Positions 25,980-34,965 of a DNA stretch of 64,000 nucleotides are shown here, one piece after another (within the stretch, counting starts at the first letter, position 1; the number at the start of each line of letters is the position of its first letter). The translations under genes and the position numbers were made by a program. Source of the stretch: Nitrospira sp. (GTDB lineage: Bacteria > Nitrospirota > Nitrospiria > Nitrospirales > Nitrospiraceae). Where the stretch lies: positions 62,001 to 126,000 of the forward strand of contig JARFXO010000008.1 of the NCBI GenBank assembly GCA_029194665.1, in the 5' to 3' direction. The notes beneath the pieces are model-generated. The model was not told where the DNA came from. It saw nothing but the letters and a program-made list of their open reading frames with translations, and searched no databases.

Positions 25980-26165
25980 ATGCCCAATCCCAAACATAAA
26001 CATTCACGGGCGAGGCGCGACAAGCGTCGTACCCAAAAGCTGCGCATGACCCCGCCTGGGATGGCGGTGTGCCCCCAGTGTCACGAGTTGAAGCTGCCGC
26101 ATTATACCTGTTTGAATTGCGGCACCTACAAGGGCAAGGCGGTCATTCAAGTCGAAGAGGCGTGA
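25980..26165 (+). CDS. rpmF: 50S ribosomal protein L32
   Basis: 61 residues. Large-subunit protein. Typical N-terminus (MPNPKHKHSRARRDKRR) followed by a zinc ribbon with CPQC and CLNC (residues about 37-40 and 49-52). GGAGTCATC precedes the ATG. Lies between the DUF177 gene and plsX, the common rpmF-plsX-fab arrangement that ties ribosome protein and membrane lipid synthesis. Confidence 0.97.
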   Translation: MPNPKHKHSRARRDKRRTQKLRMTPPGMAVCPQCHELKLPHYTCLNCGTYKGKAVIQVEEA

Positions 26166-26281
26166 GCAGGTCGTACAAGTCGGTCCATTGCGCGAGTTTC
26201 CCAGCACGTCTGACGTGAGCCGAGGGGGCGACGCGTGTTCAGCCGGTTATTCCAACGCCATCCGTGAGTACGCCATCTCGC

Positions 26282-27301
26282 ATGAAGATTGCGCTCGACG
26301 CAGTAGGGGGCGACCATGGTCCCGCACCCTGTGTCGAGGGCGCTTTTCAGGCGGTGAAAGAGTGTGACGTCGAGGTCATTCTCGTCGGCGACCAAACCAC
26401 CCTGAACCAGGAGCGAGAGCGACAATCTTGTCATGATTCCCGTATCTCAATTCGGCATGCATCCCAGGTCGTCGAAATGCACGAGTCGCCCGCCGTCGTC
26501 GCTCGGAAAAAGCGGGACTCGTCGATCTGGGTTGCGACCGAGTTGGTCAAGCATGGCCATGCGGACGCAGTCGTGAGTCCCGGCAACACGGGGGCGAGCA
26601 TGGTGGCGTCGTTCTTTGTGTTGGGCCTGATGAAGGGAGTGGAGAGACCGGCGATCGCCACCAGCCTGCCGACGTTGAGTGGGGAAGCGATCATGCTCGA
26701 TGTGGGGGCCAACGTCGACTGCACCGCCAAACATCTCGAGCAATTTGCCTTGATGGGCAATGAGTATGGGAAGCATCTGCTCAGAAAACCGAATCCTCGT
26801 GTCGGCCTTCTGAGCATCGGCGAAGAAGACAGCAAAGGCAACGAAGTCACCAAAGAGGCGTTCAAGCTCCTCAAAGGCAGCTCGATGAACTTTGTCGGGA
26901 ATGTCGAGGGCCGCGATGTGTACAGCGGCATTGCCGATGTCGTTGTCTGCGACGGATTTATCGGCAACGTCGCCCTGAAGATTTCGGAAGGTGTGGCCGA
27001 GATGATCAAGCGACTGTTGCTGAAGGAAATCTCGGGCCACTTCCTTGGCCGACTTGCCTATCCCTTGATTTCCGGGCCGCTCATGAATCTGAAACGGAAA
27101 ATCGACTATGCCGAATTCGGCGGCGCCCCGCTGCTGGGCGTCAATGGGATCACGATGATTTGTCATGGCCGATCGTCTGCCAAGGCCATTAAGAATGCGA
27201 TCCGACGAGCGAAGGGCATGGCTGAGGGCGGCGTGCGCGAGCTGATTCAGCGCGATATTGAAGAAAGTCGCTCGCGTTCATCGATGGAACTGGACTCATG
27301 A
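26282..27301 (+). CDS. plsX: phosphate acyltransferase PlsX
   Basis: 339 residues. Makes acyl-phosphate from acyl-ACP, the first step of the PlsX-PlsY route to phosphatidic acid. Recognised from MKIALDAVGGDHGPAPCVEG at the N-terminus, the SPGNTGASM segment, IMLDVGANVDC, GLLSIGEEDSKGN and FIGNVALKISEG. I take the ATG at 26282 because the family begins at this point; a GTG at 26264 has no better ribosome site. The stop overlaps the fabH start (ATGA). Confidence 0.95.
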   Translation: MKIALDAVGGDHGPAPCVEGAFQAVKECDVEVILVGDQTTLNQERERQSCHDSRISIRHASQVVEMHESPAVVARKKRDSSIWVATELVKHGHADAVVSPGNTGASMVASFFVLGLMKGVERPAIATSLPTLSGEAIMLDVGANVDCTAKHLEQFALMGNEYGKHLLRKPNPRVGLLSIGEEDSKGNEVTKEAFKLLKGSSMNFVGNVEGRDVYSGIADVVVCDGFIGNVALKISEGVAEMIKRLLLKEISGHFLGRLAYPLISGPLMNLKRKIDYAEFGGAPLLGVNGITMICHGRSSAKAIKNAIRRAKGMAEGGVRELIQRDIEESRSRSSMELDS

Positions 27302-28272
27302 AAGCCTGGATTGCCGGAACCGGCTCCTACGCGCCTGCCAGGGTTCTGACGAATGCGGATCTTGAACGGATGGTCGCCACCTCTGATGAATGGATTCGAG
27401 AACGGACGGGTATCCGGGAGCGTCGTATCGCAGCTGCTGGAGAGGCCTGTTCGGACTTAGCGGTTCAGGCCGGGAAGCGGGCTTTGACTGCGGCCGGTCT
27501 GGCGGCGACCGATCTCGACATGATTTTGGTCGCCACCTGTACGGGTGACTATCCGCTCCCCGCAACGGCCTGTCTCGTCCAGCATCAACTCGGCGCGACC
27601 AAAGCCGCGGCCTGCGATCTTTCGGCTGCCTGCTGTGGATTTGTCTACGCGCTTTCGGTGGCGGATGCGTATGTGAAGAGCGGGATGCGCCATGTCCTGG
27701 TGATCGGATCGGAGGTGATGTCTGCCGTCATCGATTGGACGGACCGGAATACTTGCGTACTGTTTGGGGATGGGGCCGGCGCAGTCGTCGTCAGTGCTAG
27801 CGATGGAGAACGGGGGATCCTCTCTACTCACCTTCGATCCGACGGTGCGCTCTGCGAGTTGATCATGGTGCCGGGAGGAGGCTCACGTACTCCACCATCC
27901 GAAAAGGTCCTCGCCGAGCGGTTGCAGTACATTAAGATGAAAGGGAACGAGACGTTCAAAGTTGCGGTACGTACCCTGGAAGACATTGCCCGCACGACGT
28001 TGTCAGCGAATAACCTCCGGATAGAGGATCTTGACCTCTATGTGCCGCACCAAGCCAATATGCGAATTCTGAAGGCGGTGATGGAGCGGCTGGGCCTTCC
28101 GAGCGAAAAGGTGCTCCTGAATCTCGATCGTTACGGGAACACATCTGCTGCATCCATCCCGATTGCCCTGGATGAAGCGGTTCGCGAAGGTCGCATCAAG
28201 GATGGCTCATTGGTGATGCTCGGAGCGTTTGGGGCAGGATTGACCTGGGCCTCATCGCTCATCCGATGGTAG
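27298..28272 (+). CDS. fabH: beta-ketoacyl-ACP synthase III
   Basis: 324 residues. Starts fatty acid synthesis by condensing acetyl-CoA with malonyl-ACP. Catalytic triad visible: Cys in DLSAACCGFVYAL (about residue 113), His in VPHQANMRI (about 251) and Asn in YGNTSAASIP (about 281). The N-terminus IAGTGSYAPARVLTN and TSDEWIRERTGI are diagnostic. The ATG overlaps the plsX stop. A 125-bp gap follows before fabD, and a possible second promoter lies there (TTGACT at 28360-28365). Confidence 0.97.
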   Translation: MKAWIAGTGSYAPARVLTNADLERMVATSDEWIRERTGIRERRIAAAGEACSDLAVQAGKRALTAAGLAATDLDMILVATCTGDYPLPATACLVQHQLGATKAAACDLSAACCGFVYALSVADAYVKSGMRHVLVIGSEVMSAVIDWTDRNTCVLFGDGAGAVVVSASDGERGILSTHLRSDGALCELIMVPGGGSRTPPSEKVLAERLQYIKMKGNETFKVAVRTLEDIARTTLSANNLRIEDLDLYVPHQANMRILKAVMERLGLPSEKVLLNLDRYGNTSAASIPIALDEAVREGRIKDGSLVMLGAFGAGLTWASSLIRW

Positions 28273-28397
28273 ATGCGTATCTCTTGGAGATCAAGCGGGA
28301 TGAAAGCCTGGACTCCGTTTGATTGCGAGAAGGCGGGGGCCTGCGAAAACTTTTTCCCGTTGACTTTACATAGGATTTCGAAGATATCTAACGCCCC

Positions 28398-29333
28398 ATG
28401 ACTCTAGGAATCGGACTTGTTTTCCCCGGACAGGGGTCCCAGTCGGTCGGGATGGGGAAGGCGCTCTACGACGCGCATCCTTTGTTGAAACCCATCTATG
28501 ATGAGGCTTCGACGGTCCTGGGGTACGATGTGGCCGAGTTGTGCTTTGTCGGACCGGCTGAGCGACTTAATCGAACAGAATTCACCCAGCCGGCCTTGCT
28601 CGTGAGCAGCCTGGCCGCGTTGAAACTGTTTGAGCCGGTCGGGGTCAGGCCGCTGGCGGTGGCGGGTCATAGTTTGGGCGAATACTCCGCGTTGGTTGCG
28701 GCAGGCGGTGTATCTTTTCGCGATGCCGTTGGTCTGGTTCAGAAACGAGGACGCTACATGTCTGAAGCCGTGGCTCCGGGAGCCGGACTTGTCGCCGCCC
28801 TGTTGGGTTTAACGGCCGAGACAGTCAAGAGCGTTTGCCGTATGGCGTCGCCCGCTGGAGTGGTCGCGGCGGCAAACTTCAACTCGCCGGGGCAGGTGGT
28901 CATCGCCGGTGAAAAGGCGGCAGTGGAGCGGGCGATTGAATTGGCCAAAGCGCAAGGCTGTAAAAAGGCTATCCCGTTGCCGGTCAGTGTGCCGGTTCAT
29001 ACTCCGTTGATGCAGCAAGCAGCCAATCGATTGGCAAAGGATTTAGCCATGGTTCGGTGGTCGGACCTCAACGCCCCGCTTGTGAATAATGCCGAGGCGA
29101 AAGCGATCAACCGGGCACAGGAGATCCAATCGTCGTTGGTCCGTCAGCTGCCCTCTTCAGTACTGTGGGAGGATACCGTGCAGACGATGGGAAGGATGGG
29201 CGTCACAACGTTTGTAGAAATCGGCCCTGGTACCGTGTTGACCGGCTTGATCAGACGAATTCTGCCTGAGGCGAAACTGTTGAATGTGAACGATCCGAAG
29301 TCGTTGGACGAGACCGTCAAGGCGGTCAGTTAA
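28398..29333 (+). CDS. fabD: malonyl-CoA:ACP transacylase
   Basis: 311 residues. Loads malonyl groups onto ACP. Visible: the N-terminal GLVFPGQGSQSVGMGK, the nucleophile motif GHSLGEYSALV (about residues 89-99), and the catalytic-His region PVSVPVHTPLM (about 196-206). Third of the fab genes and followed by fabG after a 76-bp gap. Confidence 0.97.
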   Translation: MTLGIGLVFPGQGSQSVGMGKALYDAHPLLKPIYDEASTVLGYDVAELCFVGPAERLNRTEFTQPALLVSSLAALKLFEPVGVRPLAVAGHSLGEYSALVAAGGVSFRDAVGLVQKRGRYMSEAVAPGAGLVAALLGLTAETVKSVCRMASPAGVVAAANFNSPGQVVIAGEKAAVERAIELAKAQGCKKAIPLPVSVPVHTPLMQQAANRLAKDLAMVRWSDLNAPLVNNAEAKAINRAQEIQSSLVRQLPSSVLWEDTVQTMGRMGVTTFVEIGPGTVLTGLIRRILPEAKLLNVNDPKSLDETVKAVS

Positions 29334-29409
29334 AGCCGGACTGTCCAGGCGGAAAACCAGGTGACGAACTCCCCATCAGCCTGTTAACGTATCGTCCGAA
29401 AGGTCTGAA

Positions 29410-30153
29410 ATGTCACTACAAGGAAAAACCGCGATTGTCACCGGAGCCGCACAGGGTATCGGTCGGGCCATTGCCGAATGCCTTGCCCAAGCGGGGGCCG
29501 ACATTGCCGTGGCCGATCTCGACCCCGGCCGCTCCGTGGAAACGGTCGCCTCCGTCGAAAAGCTGGGACGAAAGGCTCTGAACATTAAAGTCAACGTCGC
29601 CGACGCCAATGACACGAAGGCGATGGTCGAGCAAGTCCTGAAGGCTTGGGGGAAAGTGGACATCCTCGTCAACAATGCCGGTATCACCCGCGATGGCTTG
29701 TTGTTACGGATGAAGGAGGAAGATTGGAATCTGGTGCTTCAGATCAACCTAAACGGGACGTTTAACTGCACGAAAGCGGTCTTGCAGCCGATGACCAAGC
29801 AACGGTATGGTCGCATCGTCAACATCGCTTCGATCGTTGGCGTGATCGGGAACGCGGGACAGGCAAATTACTCGGCCTCGAAGGCGGCCGTCATCGGGTT
29901 TACAAAAACTGTCGGACGGGAATATGCCAGCCGTAACGTCACCGTGAATGCGGTGGCGCCTGGTTTCATCGACACGGCCATGACCCATGGGCTGCCGGCT
30001 GATGTGAAAGAAACGTTACTGAAACAAATCCCATTGGCACGATTGGGTACTCCGGCGGATGTCGCGGCGGCCGTGCGGTTTCTCGTGTCCGAAGATGCGG
30101 CCTACATCACCGGCCATGTCTTGCACGTGAATGGTGGGATGTTAATGGTATAG
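29410..30153 (+). CDS. fabG: 3-oxoacyl-ACP reductase
   Basis: 247 residues. NADPH-dependent short-chain dehydrogenase of the elongation cycle. Cofactor motif [13 protein letters not shown] (residues 12-24), NNAG, catalytic Ser in IVNIASIVG, and [11 protein letters not shown] with Tyr and Lys. C-terminal [12 protein letters not shown] is typical. The gene lies between fabD and acpP, as in many bacteria. Confidence 0.97.
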   Translation: MSLQGKTAIVTGAAQGIGRAIAECLAQAGADIAVADLDPGRSVETVASVEKLGRKALNIKVNVADANDTKAMVEQVLKAWGKVDILVNNAGITRDGLLLRMKEEDWNLVLQINLNGTFNCTKAVLQPMTKQRYGRIVNIASIVGVIGNAGQANYSASKAAVIGFTKTVGREYASRNVTVNAVAPGFIDTAMTHGLPADVKETLLKQIPLARLGTPADVAAAVRFLVSEDAAYITGHVLHVNGGMLMV

Positions 30154-30244
30154 AAGCGTCGAATATGTGAGGATGTACGGCTGTCACAGATCCCCCTGTG
30201 GCGGTGCAGTGGGAGTCCTACCGGGGAAGGAGGTAGTCATAGCG

Positions 30245-30478
30245 ATGGCAACTGTTGAAGAGCGGGTCAAAAAGATTATTGCTGAGCAGCTCGGTGTGGA
30301 AGAGGATGAGGTGACGCCGGAGGCCTCCTTCGTCGAAGATCTTGGGGCTGATTCGCTCGATACCGTCGAGCTTGTCATGGCGCTGGAGGAAGAGTTCTCG
30401 ATCGAAATTCCCGATGAGGATGCAGAGAAGATTCTGACCGTTGGGAAGGCATTGGACTACATCAAGGAAAAATCCTAG
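30245..30478 (+). CDS. acpP: acyl carrier protein
   Basis: 77 residues. Carries growing acyl chains on 4'-phosphopantetheine attached to the Ser in GADSLD (Ser36-37 region). Strongly acidic helices ([38 protein letters not shown]). AAGGAGG lies about 8 nt before the ATG at 30245; an upstream in-frame start at 30167 would add 26 non-homologous residues and is rejected. Confidence 0.97.
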   Translation: MATVEERVKKIIAEQLGVEEDEVTPEASFVEDLGADSLDTVELVMALEEEFSIEIPDEDAEKILTVGKALDYIKEKS

Positions 30479-30480
30479 GC

Positions 30481-31740
30481 ATGTCAGGAGCATCTGATCA
30501 CGCGGCACGGCGCGTTGTGGTCACCGGTCTTGGGGTGGTGACACCGTTGGGAACGGGTGTCGGGAAGACGTGGAAGGCGATCTGCGCCGGTGAGTCCGGG
30601 ATCGGCCGAATCACTAGATTTGATCCGACGGGGTATGATGCTCAAATTGCGGGTGAGGTGAAAGATTTTGATCCTGCTCAGTTTATCGAAAAGAAAGAGA
30701 TCAAGAAGATGGATACGTTCATCCACTACGCCGTGGGCGCAGCCCAGTTGGCGGTGGATGATGCCGGGCTAAAAATAAAGCCGGAGGAGGCCGCAAAGGT
30801 CGGAGTGTACATCGGCTCCGGAATCGGCGGGCTCGGATCGATCGAGCACTACCATGATGTGCTCAGAAGCAAGGGGCCGGGCCGGGTCTCACCGTTTTTC
30901 ATTCCGATGACCATCATCAATTTGGCGTCCGGGCAAGTGGCGATTCGGATCGGAGCCAAGGGGCCTAACTCTTGCGCGGTAACGGCATGCGCCACGGGCA
31001 ATCACTGCATTGGGGATGCGTACCGCCTGATTCAACGAGGTGAGGCCGATGTCATGGTGGCTGGCGGTGCCGAAGCGGCGGTCACTCCGCTGGGTGTAGC
31101 CGGATTCGCATCAGCCAAGGCCTTGTCGTTCCGGAACGATGACCCGACGAAGGCGAGCCGCCCGTTCGACAAGGACCGAGATGGATTTGTGTTGGGCGAG
31201 GGCGCGGGGGTCGTGGTGATCGAGGAGCTTGAACATGCCCTTCGGCGTGGGGTCAGACTGTACGGTGAGATCATCGGGTATGGGATGAATAGTGATGCGT
31301 ATCACATTACGGCCCCACCGGAAGAAGGCGAGGGAGCCGTTCGTTGCATGGAGTTGGCCCTCAACGATGCGGGAATCAATCGTGATCAGATCGGGTATAT
31401 TAATGCGCATGGGACGTCGACGATGGCCGATGCCATTGAGACTCGAGCGATCAAAAAGGTATTCGGCGAACAGGCGTTTCGTATTCCAATCAGTTCAACC
31501 AAATCCATGACCGGGCACCTACTTGGAGCCGCCGGTGGGGTCGAAGCTGTCGTCAGTCTTCTGGCGCTGTTTCACGGGATTCTCCCCCCCACGATCAATC
31601 TGGATCATCCGGATCCGGCCTGTGATTTGGACTATGTTCCGAATAAGGCACGACCTGCCGCCATTCAAACAGCGTTATCGAACTCCTTTGGATTCGGCGG
31701 AGTGAACGCCTGTTTGATCTTCAAGAGACCGGACGTGTAG
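30481..31740 (+). CDS. fabF: beta-ketoacyl-ACP synthase II
   Basis: 419 residues. Elongating condensing enzyme. Catalytic residues: Cys in TACATGNHCIGD (about residues 165-176), His in NAHGTSTMADA and His in KSMTGHLLGAAGG. The N-terminal RRVVVTGLGVVTPLG is standard. The start lies two bases after acpP and rnc follows after 13 bp, so acpP-fabF-rnc is a tight group. Confidence 0.97.
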   Translation: MSGASDHAARRVVVTGLGVVTPLGTGVGKTWKAICAGESGIGRITRFDPTGYDAQIAGEVKDFDPAQFIEKKEIKKMDTFIHYAVGAAQLAVDDAGLKIKPEEAAKVGVYIGSGIGGLGSIEHYHDVLRSKGPGRVSPFFIPMTIINLASGQVAIRIGAKGPNSCAVTACATGNHCIGDAYRLIQRGEADVMVAGGAEAAVTPLGVAGFASAKALSFRNDDPTKASRPFDKDRDGFVLGEGAGVVVIEELEHALRRGVRLYGEIIGYGMNSDAYHITAPPEEGEGAVRCMELALNDAGINRDQIGYINAHGTSTMADAIETRAIKKVFGEQAFRIPISSTKSMTGHLLGAAGGVEAVVSLLALFHGILPPTINLDHPDPACDLDYVPNKARPAAIQTALSNSFGFGGVNACLIFKRPDV

Positions 31741-31753
31741 TACGCGTGTCACG

Positions 31754-32461
31754 ATGACGCCGGTTCCTTCAGCCGATCCTTTTCCTGCCATATCGAACTA
31801 TCGCTTCACAAATGCGAGCTTCTTGACGGAAGCATTGACCCACAAGTCGTACGTGAATGAGCGCCGAGACTCCGGTCGAAACCATAATGAACGGCTTGAG
31901 TTCTTGGGGGATGCGGTCTTGTCGCTCATCATGAGCGATTATCTTGCGAGGCGGCATCCTGAGTTGTCCGAAGGAGCTCTTTCAAAACTTAAAGCCAAAC
32001 TCGTGAGTGAAGCGTCATTAGCGAATGCCGCCAGGCGGCTGAATCTTGGCGCCAGGTTGAAACTTGGGCGAGGCGAGGAACTCTCGAACGGGCGGGACAA
32101 ACCCTCGTTGCTGGCTGATGCGTTCGAGGCCATCATCGCGGCTGTCTATCTTGATGGAGGTTTGGAGGCGAGCCGAAGCTTCACTATTGAGGCGCTGATG
32201 GATGAATTACGGCAAATTGATGTCTTACAAGAAGAACCAGGAGGAGATGATTATAAGACGCGTTTCCAGGAATGGTGCCAAAAACGGTATGAACTGTTGC
32301 CTCGGTATGTCATCGTACGCGAAACCGGACCGGATCACCAAAAGGTATTTGAAGTGGAAGTGCATGTGAACGATCGGGCGTTGGGGATCGGCCGAGGATA
32401 CAGCAAGAAGGAAGCGGAACAGGAGGCAGCGCAACGGGCGTTGGAGCAGTCTGAACGGTAA
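31754..32461 (+). CDS. rnc: ribonuclease III
   Basis: 235 residues. Cuts double-stranded RNA during rRNA maturation and mRNA decay. Catalytic signature ERLEFLGDAVLSLIMSDYL (about residues 36-54), the second acidic cluster LLADAFEAIIAAVYLDGG (about 115-132) and a C-terminal double-stranded RNA-binding domain (DYKTRFQEWCQKRYELLPRY to SKKEAEQEAAQRALEQ). Follows fabF, a frequent neighbour. Confidence 0.97.
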   Translation: MTPVPSADPFPAISNYRFTNASFLTEALTHKSYVNERRDSGRNHNERLEFLGDAVLSLIMSDYLARRHPELSEGALSKLKAKLVSEASLANAARRLNLGARLKLGRGEELSNGRDKPSLLADAFEAIIAAVYLDGGLEASRSFTIEALMDELRQIDVLQEEPGGDDYKTRFQEWCQKRYELLPRYVIVRETGPDHQKVFEVEVHVNDRALGIGRGYSKKEAEQEAAQRALEQSER

Positions 32462-32518
32462 TGCCGAGTCCATGCTAAGATGATCGACATTGTCATATGA
32501 AAGATATGGGAGGGGCTC

Positions 32519-33124
32519 ATGCTGAAGCAATTCGAGTGGCGAATGCTGATGGGAGCGGTATTAGCGGTCGGTCTATCAGTCTCAGGTAACGCGGCGGTTG
32601 TCGCGGCTGATAACACCCCCGCGTCCAAGACTGAAACACCAAAAGGGTCGAGGGCGATCATCAAAACGAAATTCGGCGATATCGAAATCAAGTTCTATCC
32701 GGATGTCGCGCCAAAACATGTGGAGAATTTTGTCAAGCTAGCAAAGTCTGGATTCTACAACGGGACGATTTTTCACCGTGTCATCCCCGGTTTCATGATT
32801 CAAGGCGGAGATCCTAATACGAAGGACACGCTTAAAAAGGATACCTATGGGCAGGGTGGCCCCGGCCATACGATCAAGGCGGAGTTCAGCGATATCCCAC
32901 ACAAGCGTGGCATTGTTTCTATGGCCAGGGCAGCTGATCCGGATACGGCCGGCTCGCAATTTTTCATCGTGGTGGAGGATTCACGATTTCTGGATCGCAA
33001 GTACACCGTTTTTGGCGAAGTGACGAAGGGGATCGGAGTGGCCGACAAGATCGTCAACCTGCCGCGCGACGAGCGGGATAATCCGAGAGAGCGGGTGGAA
33101 ATGACGGTCACGATCGTGGAGTAA
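32519..33124 (+). CDS. exported cyclophilin-type peptidylprolyl isomerase
   Basis: 201 residues. Speeds cis-trans isomerisation of prolyl bonds during folding. N-terminal signal peptide (MLMGAVLAVGLSVSGNAAVVA) indicates a periplasmic enzyme. Cyclophilin motifs: TKFGDIEIKFYPDVAPKHVE, FHRVIPGFMIQGGDP (catalytic Arg), and GSQFFIVVEDSRFLDRKYTVF. GGGAGGGG precedes the ATG. Follows rnc by 57 bp but may have its own promoter. Confidence 0.92.
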   Translation: MLKQFEWRMLMGAVLAVGLSVSGNAAVVAADNTPASKTETPKGSRAIIKTKFGDIEIKFYPDVAPKHVENFVKLAKSGFYNGTIFHRVIPGFMIQGGDPNTKDTLKKDTYGQGGPGHTIKAEFSDIPHKRGIVSMARAADPDTAGSQFFIVVEDSRFLDRKYTVFGEVTKGIGVADKIVNLPRDERDNPRERVEMTVTIVE

Positions 33125-33167
33125 TTCCCCTCGACATTTGCGTTGGATGCTCATGTGCGACGGATCC

Positions 33168-34070
33168 TCAAGATGCCGCTCGGCTTTCTGATTCAGCCTC
33201 CAACACCGAGACGATAAATCCGCCTGCTGGAATCGCCAGTAGCGGGCAGGGCGTCTTGTGAATCACCCGCTCGCTATGGCTGCCCCGCAGCGCATCGAGA
33301 AAACCATGGCGCCCTTCGGTCGTCATGACGATGAGGTCCGCCTTGATCTCCTCAGCGGTTCCGCAGATCACGTCCACCACATCTCCTTGTTTGATGACGG
33401 TATCCCACTGCCAGCCGGGCATATCGGGGTAGTGGAGGTCGGGCATGTCCCCTTCTTCGCCGACATGGAGCACCGTAAAGACGCCGACCGGGCGATTGAG
33501 CCGGTAGGCCATCCGCACGGCGGCCTGGACTGCCGCCTGGCCAGGCGGCTTGGAGGCGACGGGAATCAAGATATTCGTCAACGAGACGGAACCATCGTGC
33601 GAGGAAACGAATCCGGCCGTGCCTTTCGGGATGAAGAGGGTCATCTGCCCTGACGCCAGCACAACCGGCATCGCCACGGACTTTCTAAGCCACGGAAGAC
33701 CGGGTTTATTTTGATCAGTCGCGAGCACGATCAAATCCGTCGCGTGTTCGGCTAGATAGGATGTCACTGATTCCATGGGATCCGGATGGACTGCTTGGAC
33801 CTTCTTGACGTGGATACCCAATTTGGCGACGTCAGATCGGCGACTGTTGATGGGCAGCAGGCCCCATCGCTCCAGCGCCGCACGTACACCGGGAAACTCC
33901 ATCCATTCCGCATATCGATCGGAGGAGACATGAAGGATGGTCAGGTTGGCTTGAGCCATCAAGGCAGCTCTCAAGGCATGAGCGAACGCGGATTCACTTG
34001 CTGGGGAGAAATCGGATGGATGAAAGATGTTCCGAAGAATAGGGACGTTGAGCGAGTCGGGAAAAGACAT
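33168..34070 (-). CDS. tandem universal stress protein
   Basis: 300 residues with two UspA domains. The first begins ILRNIFHPSDFSPASESAFA; the second begins SLTNILIPVASKPPGQAAVQ and ends with the ATP-binding-type motif GRHGFLDALRGSHSERV followed by PCPLLAIP. Usp proteins accumulate under stress; specific role unknown. I chose the ATG at 34070, with GGGGAG 5 nt upstream; a longer frame to 34214 adds residues with no homology. Convergent with the cyclophilin gene. Confidence 0.88.
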   Translation of the reverse strand: MSFPDSLNVPILRNIFHPSDFSPASESAFAHALRAALMAQANLTILHVSSDRYAEWMEFPGVRAALERWGLLPINSRRSDVAKLGIHVKKVQAVHPDPMESVTSYLAEHATDLIVLATDQNKPGLPWLRKSVAMPVVLASGQMTLFIPKGTAGFVSSHDGSVSLTNILIPVASKPPGQAAVQAAVRMAYRLNRPVGVFTVLHVGEEGDMPDLHYPDMPGWQWDTVIKQGDVVDVICGTAEEIKADLIVMTTEGRHGFLDALRGSHSERVIHKTPCPLLAIPAGGFIVSVLEAESESRAAS

Positions 34071-34263
34071 CGGTACTCCCCCTTTGGGGCTTAACGTACC
34101 ATGACAGGTGTTCCGACTTTCACTGGGGAGGTCCCTGGGTAGCTGATGGACGGCGTTCGCGCCTGGTGTTTTTCGTTTCTTGGGCCTGTTCCTGGACGAA
34201 GGTGAGCCGTGCATCGACCAGAAATTTCCTTGACCGATCGAGTGTGCGCTGGACTACAGCAGG

Positions 34264-34965
34264 CTAATTGTGGTGGTGCTTGCAGTCGGGACCATGAGTG
34301 TGTGTTTCGGCCGGGGGTGGTGGCAGGAAAGATTGTCCTGGCAAAAGAATGTGTCCCGCCTCACGTCTCTTCTTGAGCTGTGCCGCGATTTCCGGATGCT
34401 CCGTTCTTACATAACCAAGCAACCCTCCCAGAAACCGGCTCGACTGAAATCCATTCTCTGAAAATGTGGAGACAAATTGCACGGCGCGATCCAGGATGGC
34501 CAGAGCGTCGGAGGCACCGGCAATTTGTTCGGGATTCTGTTTTTGAAACGACTCATATTCCTTTGTGAGATGCTCGGCAAAAACCGCTGTAGGACCGGCT
34601 GGGACGTGGAGTGGGCTGAGCGTGCGACGGAGCGTCTGGAGTGCCGTGACAATCTCGAGATCCTGTCCATCCCTTCGTCCTTCAAAGTAGCCGAACGTGA
34701 CCACTTCAATTAGATTGAACAGCGCCACGGCCTTGTGGCCTCCCAGCTGGTCCAGCTCCTGATAGAAGTCTCGCCGAACTGAGGCAAATCGCACGCCGAG
34801 TCTCTTTTGTTGGTAATCGCTCCCGCTGTCGAGATATGTGCAATCAGTGGGGCATGAGATCCGCGTCACGCGATGCTCTCCACAGCAAGGACTGCAGATC
34901 AATCCTCCGAGAGCAGGACACGGCCGTTTGCCCTTTCGATGGTGACAATAAGAGCACGAGCTCAT
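34264..34965 (-). CDS. Cys-rich zinc-binding protein of unknown function
   Basis: 233 residues. The N-terminal 45 residues carry many Cys and His: CSYCHHRKGKRPCPALGG then CSPCCGEHR and CPTDC, likely one or two zinc sites. The middle is helical and has no domain I know; the tail reads HTHGPDCKHHHN, another metal-binding cluster of His and Cys. Its ATG overlaps the stop of the upstream beta-propeller gene (ATGA at 34962-34965), so the two are probably co-translated. It may handle or sense metal; the function is not known. Confidence 0.6.
   Translation of the reverse strand: MSSCSYCHHRKGKRPCPALGGLICSPCCGEHRVTRISCPTDCTYLDSGSDYQQKRLGVRFASVRRDFYQELDQLGGHKAVALFNLIEVVTFGYFEGRRDGQDLEIVTALQTLRRTLSPLHVPAGPTAVFAEHLTKEYESFQKQNPEQIAGASDALAILDRAVQFVSTFSENGFQSSRFLGGLLGYVRTEHPEIAAQLKKRREAGHILLPGQSFLPPPPAETHTHGPDCKHHHN

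Noticed and set aside
28360-28390. Promoter upstream of fabD (TTGACT ... TATCTA)
   Set aside because: The -35 is fair, but no -10 at good spacing matches more than three positions; not listed as a feature.
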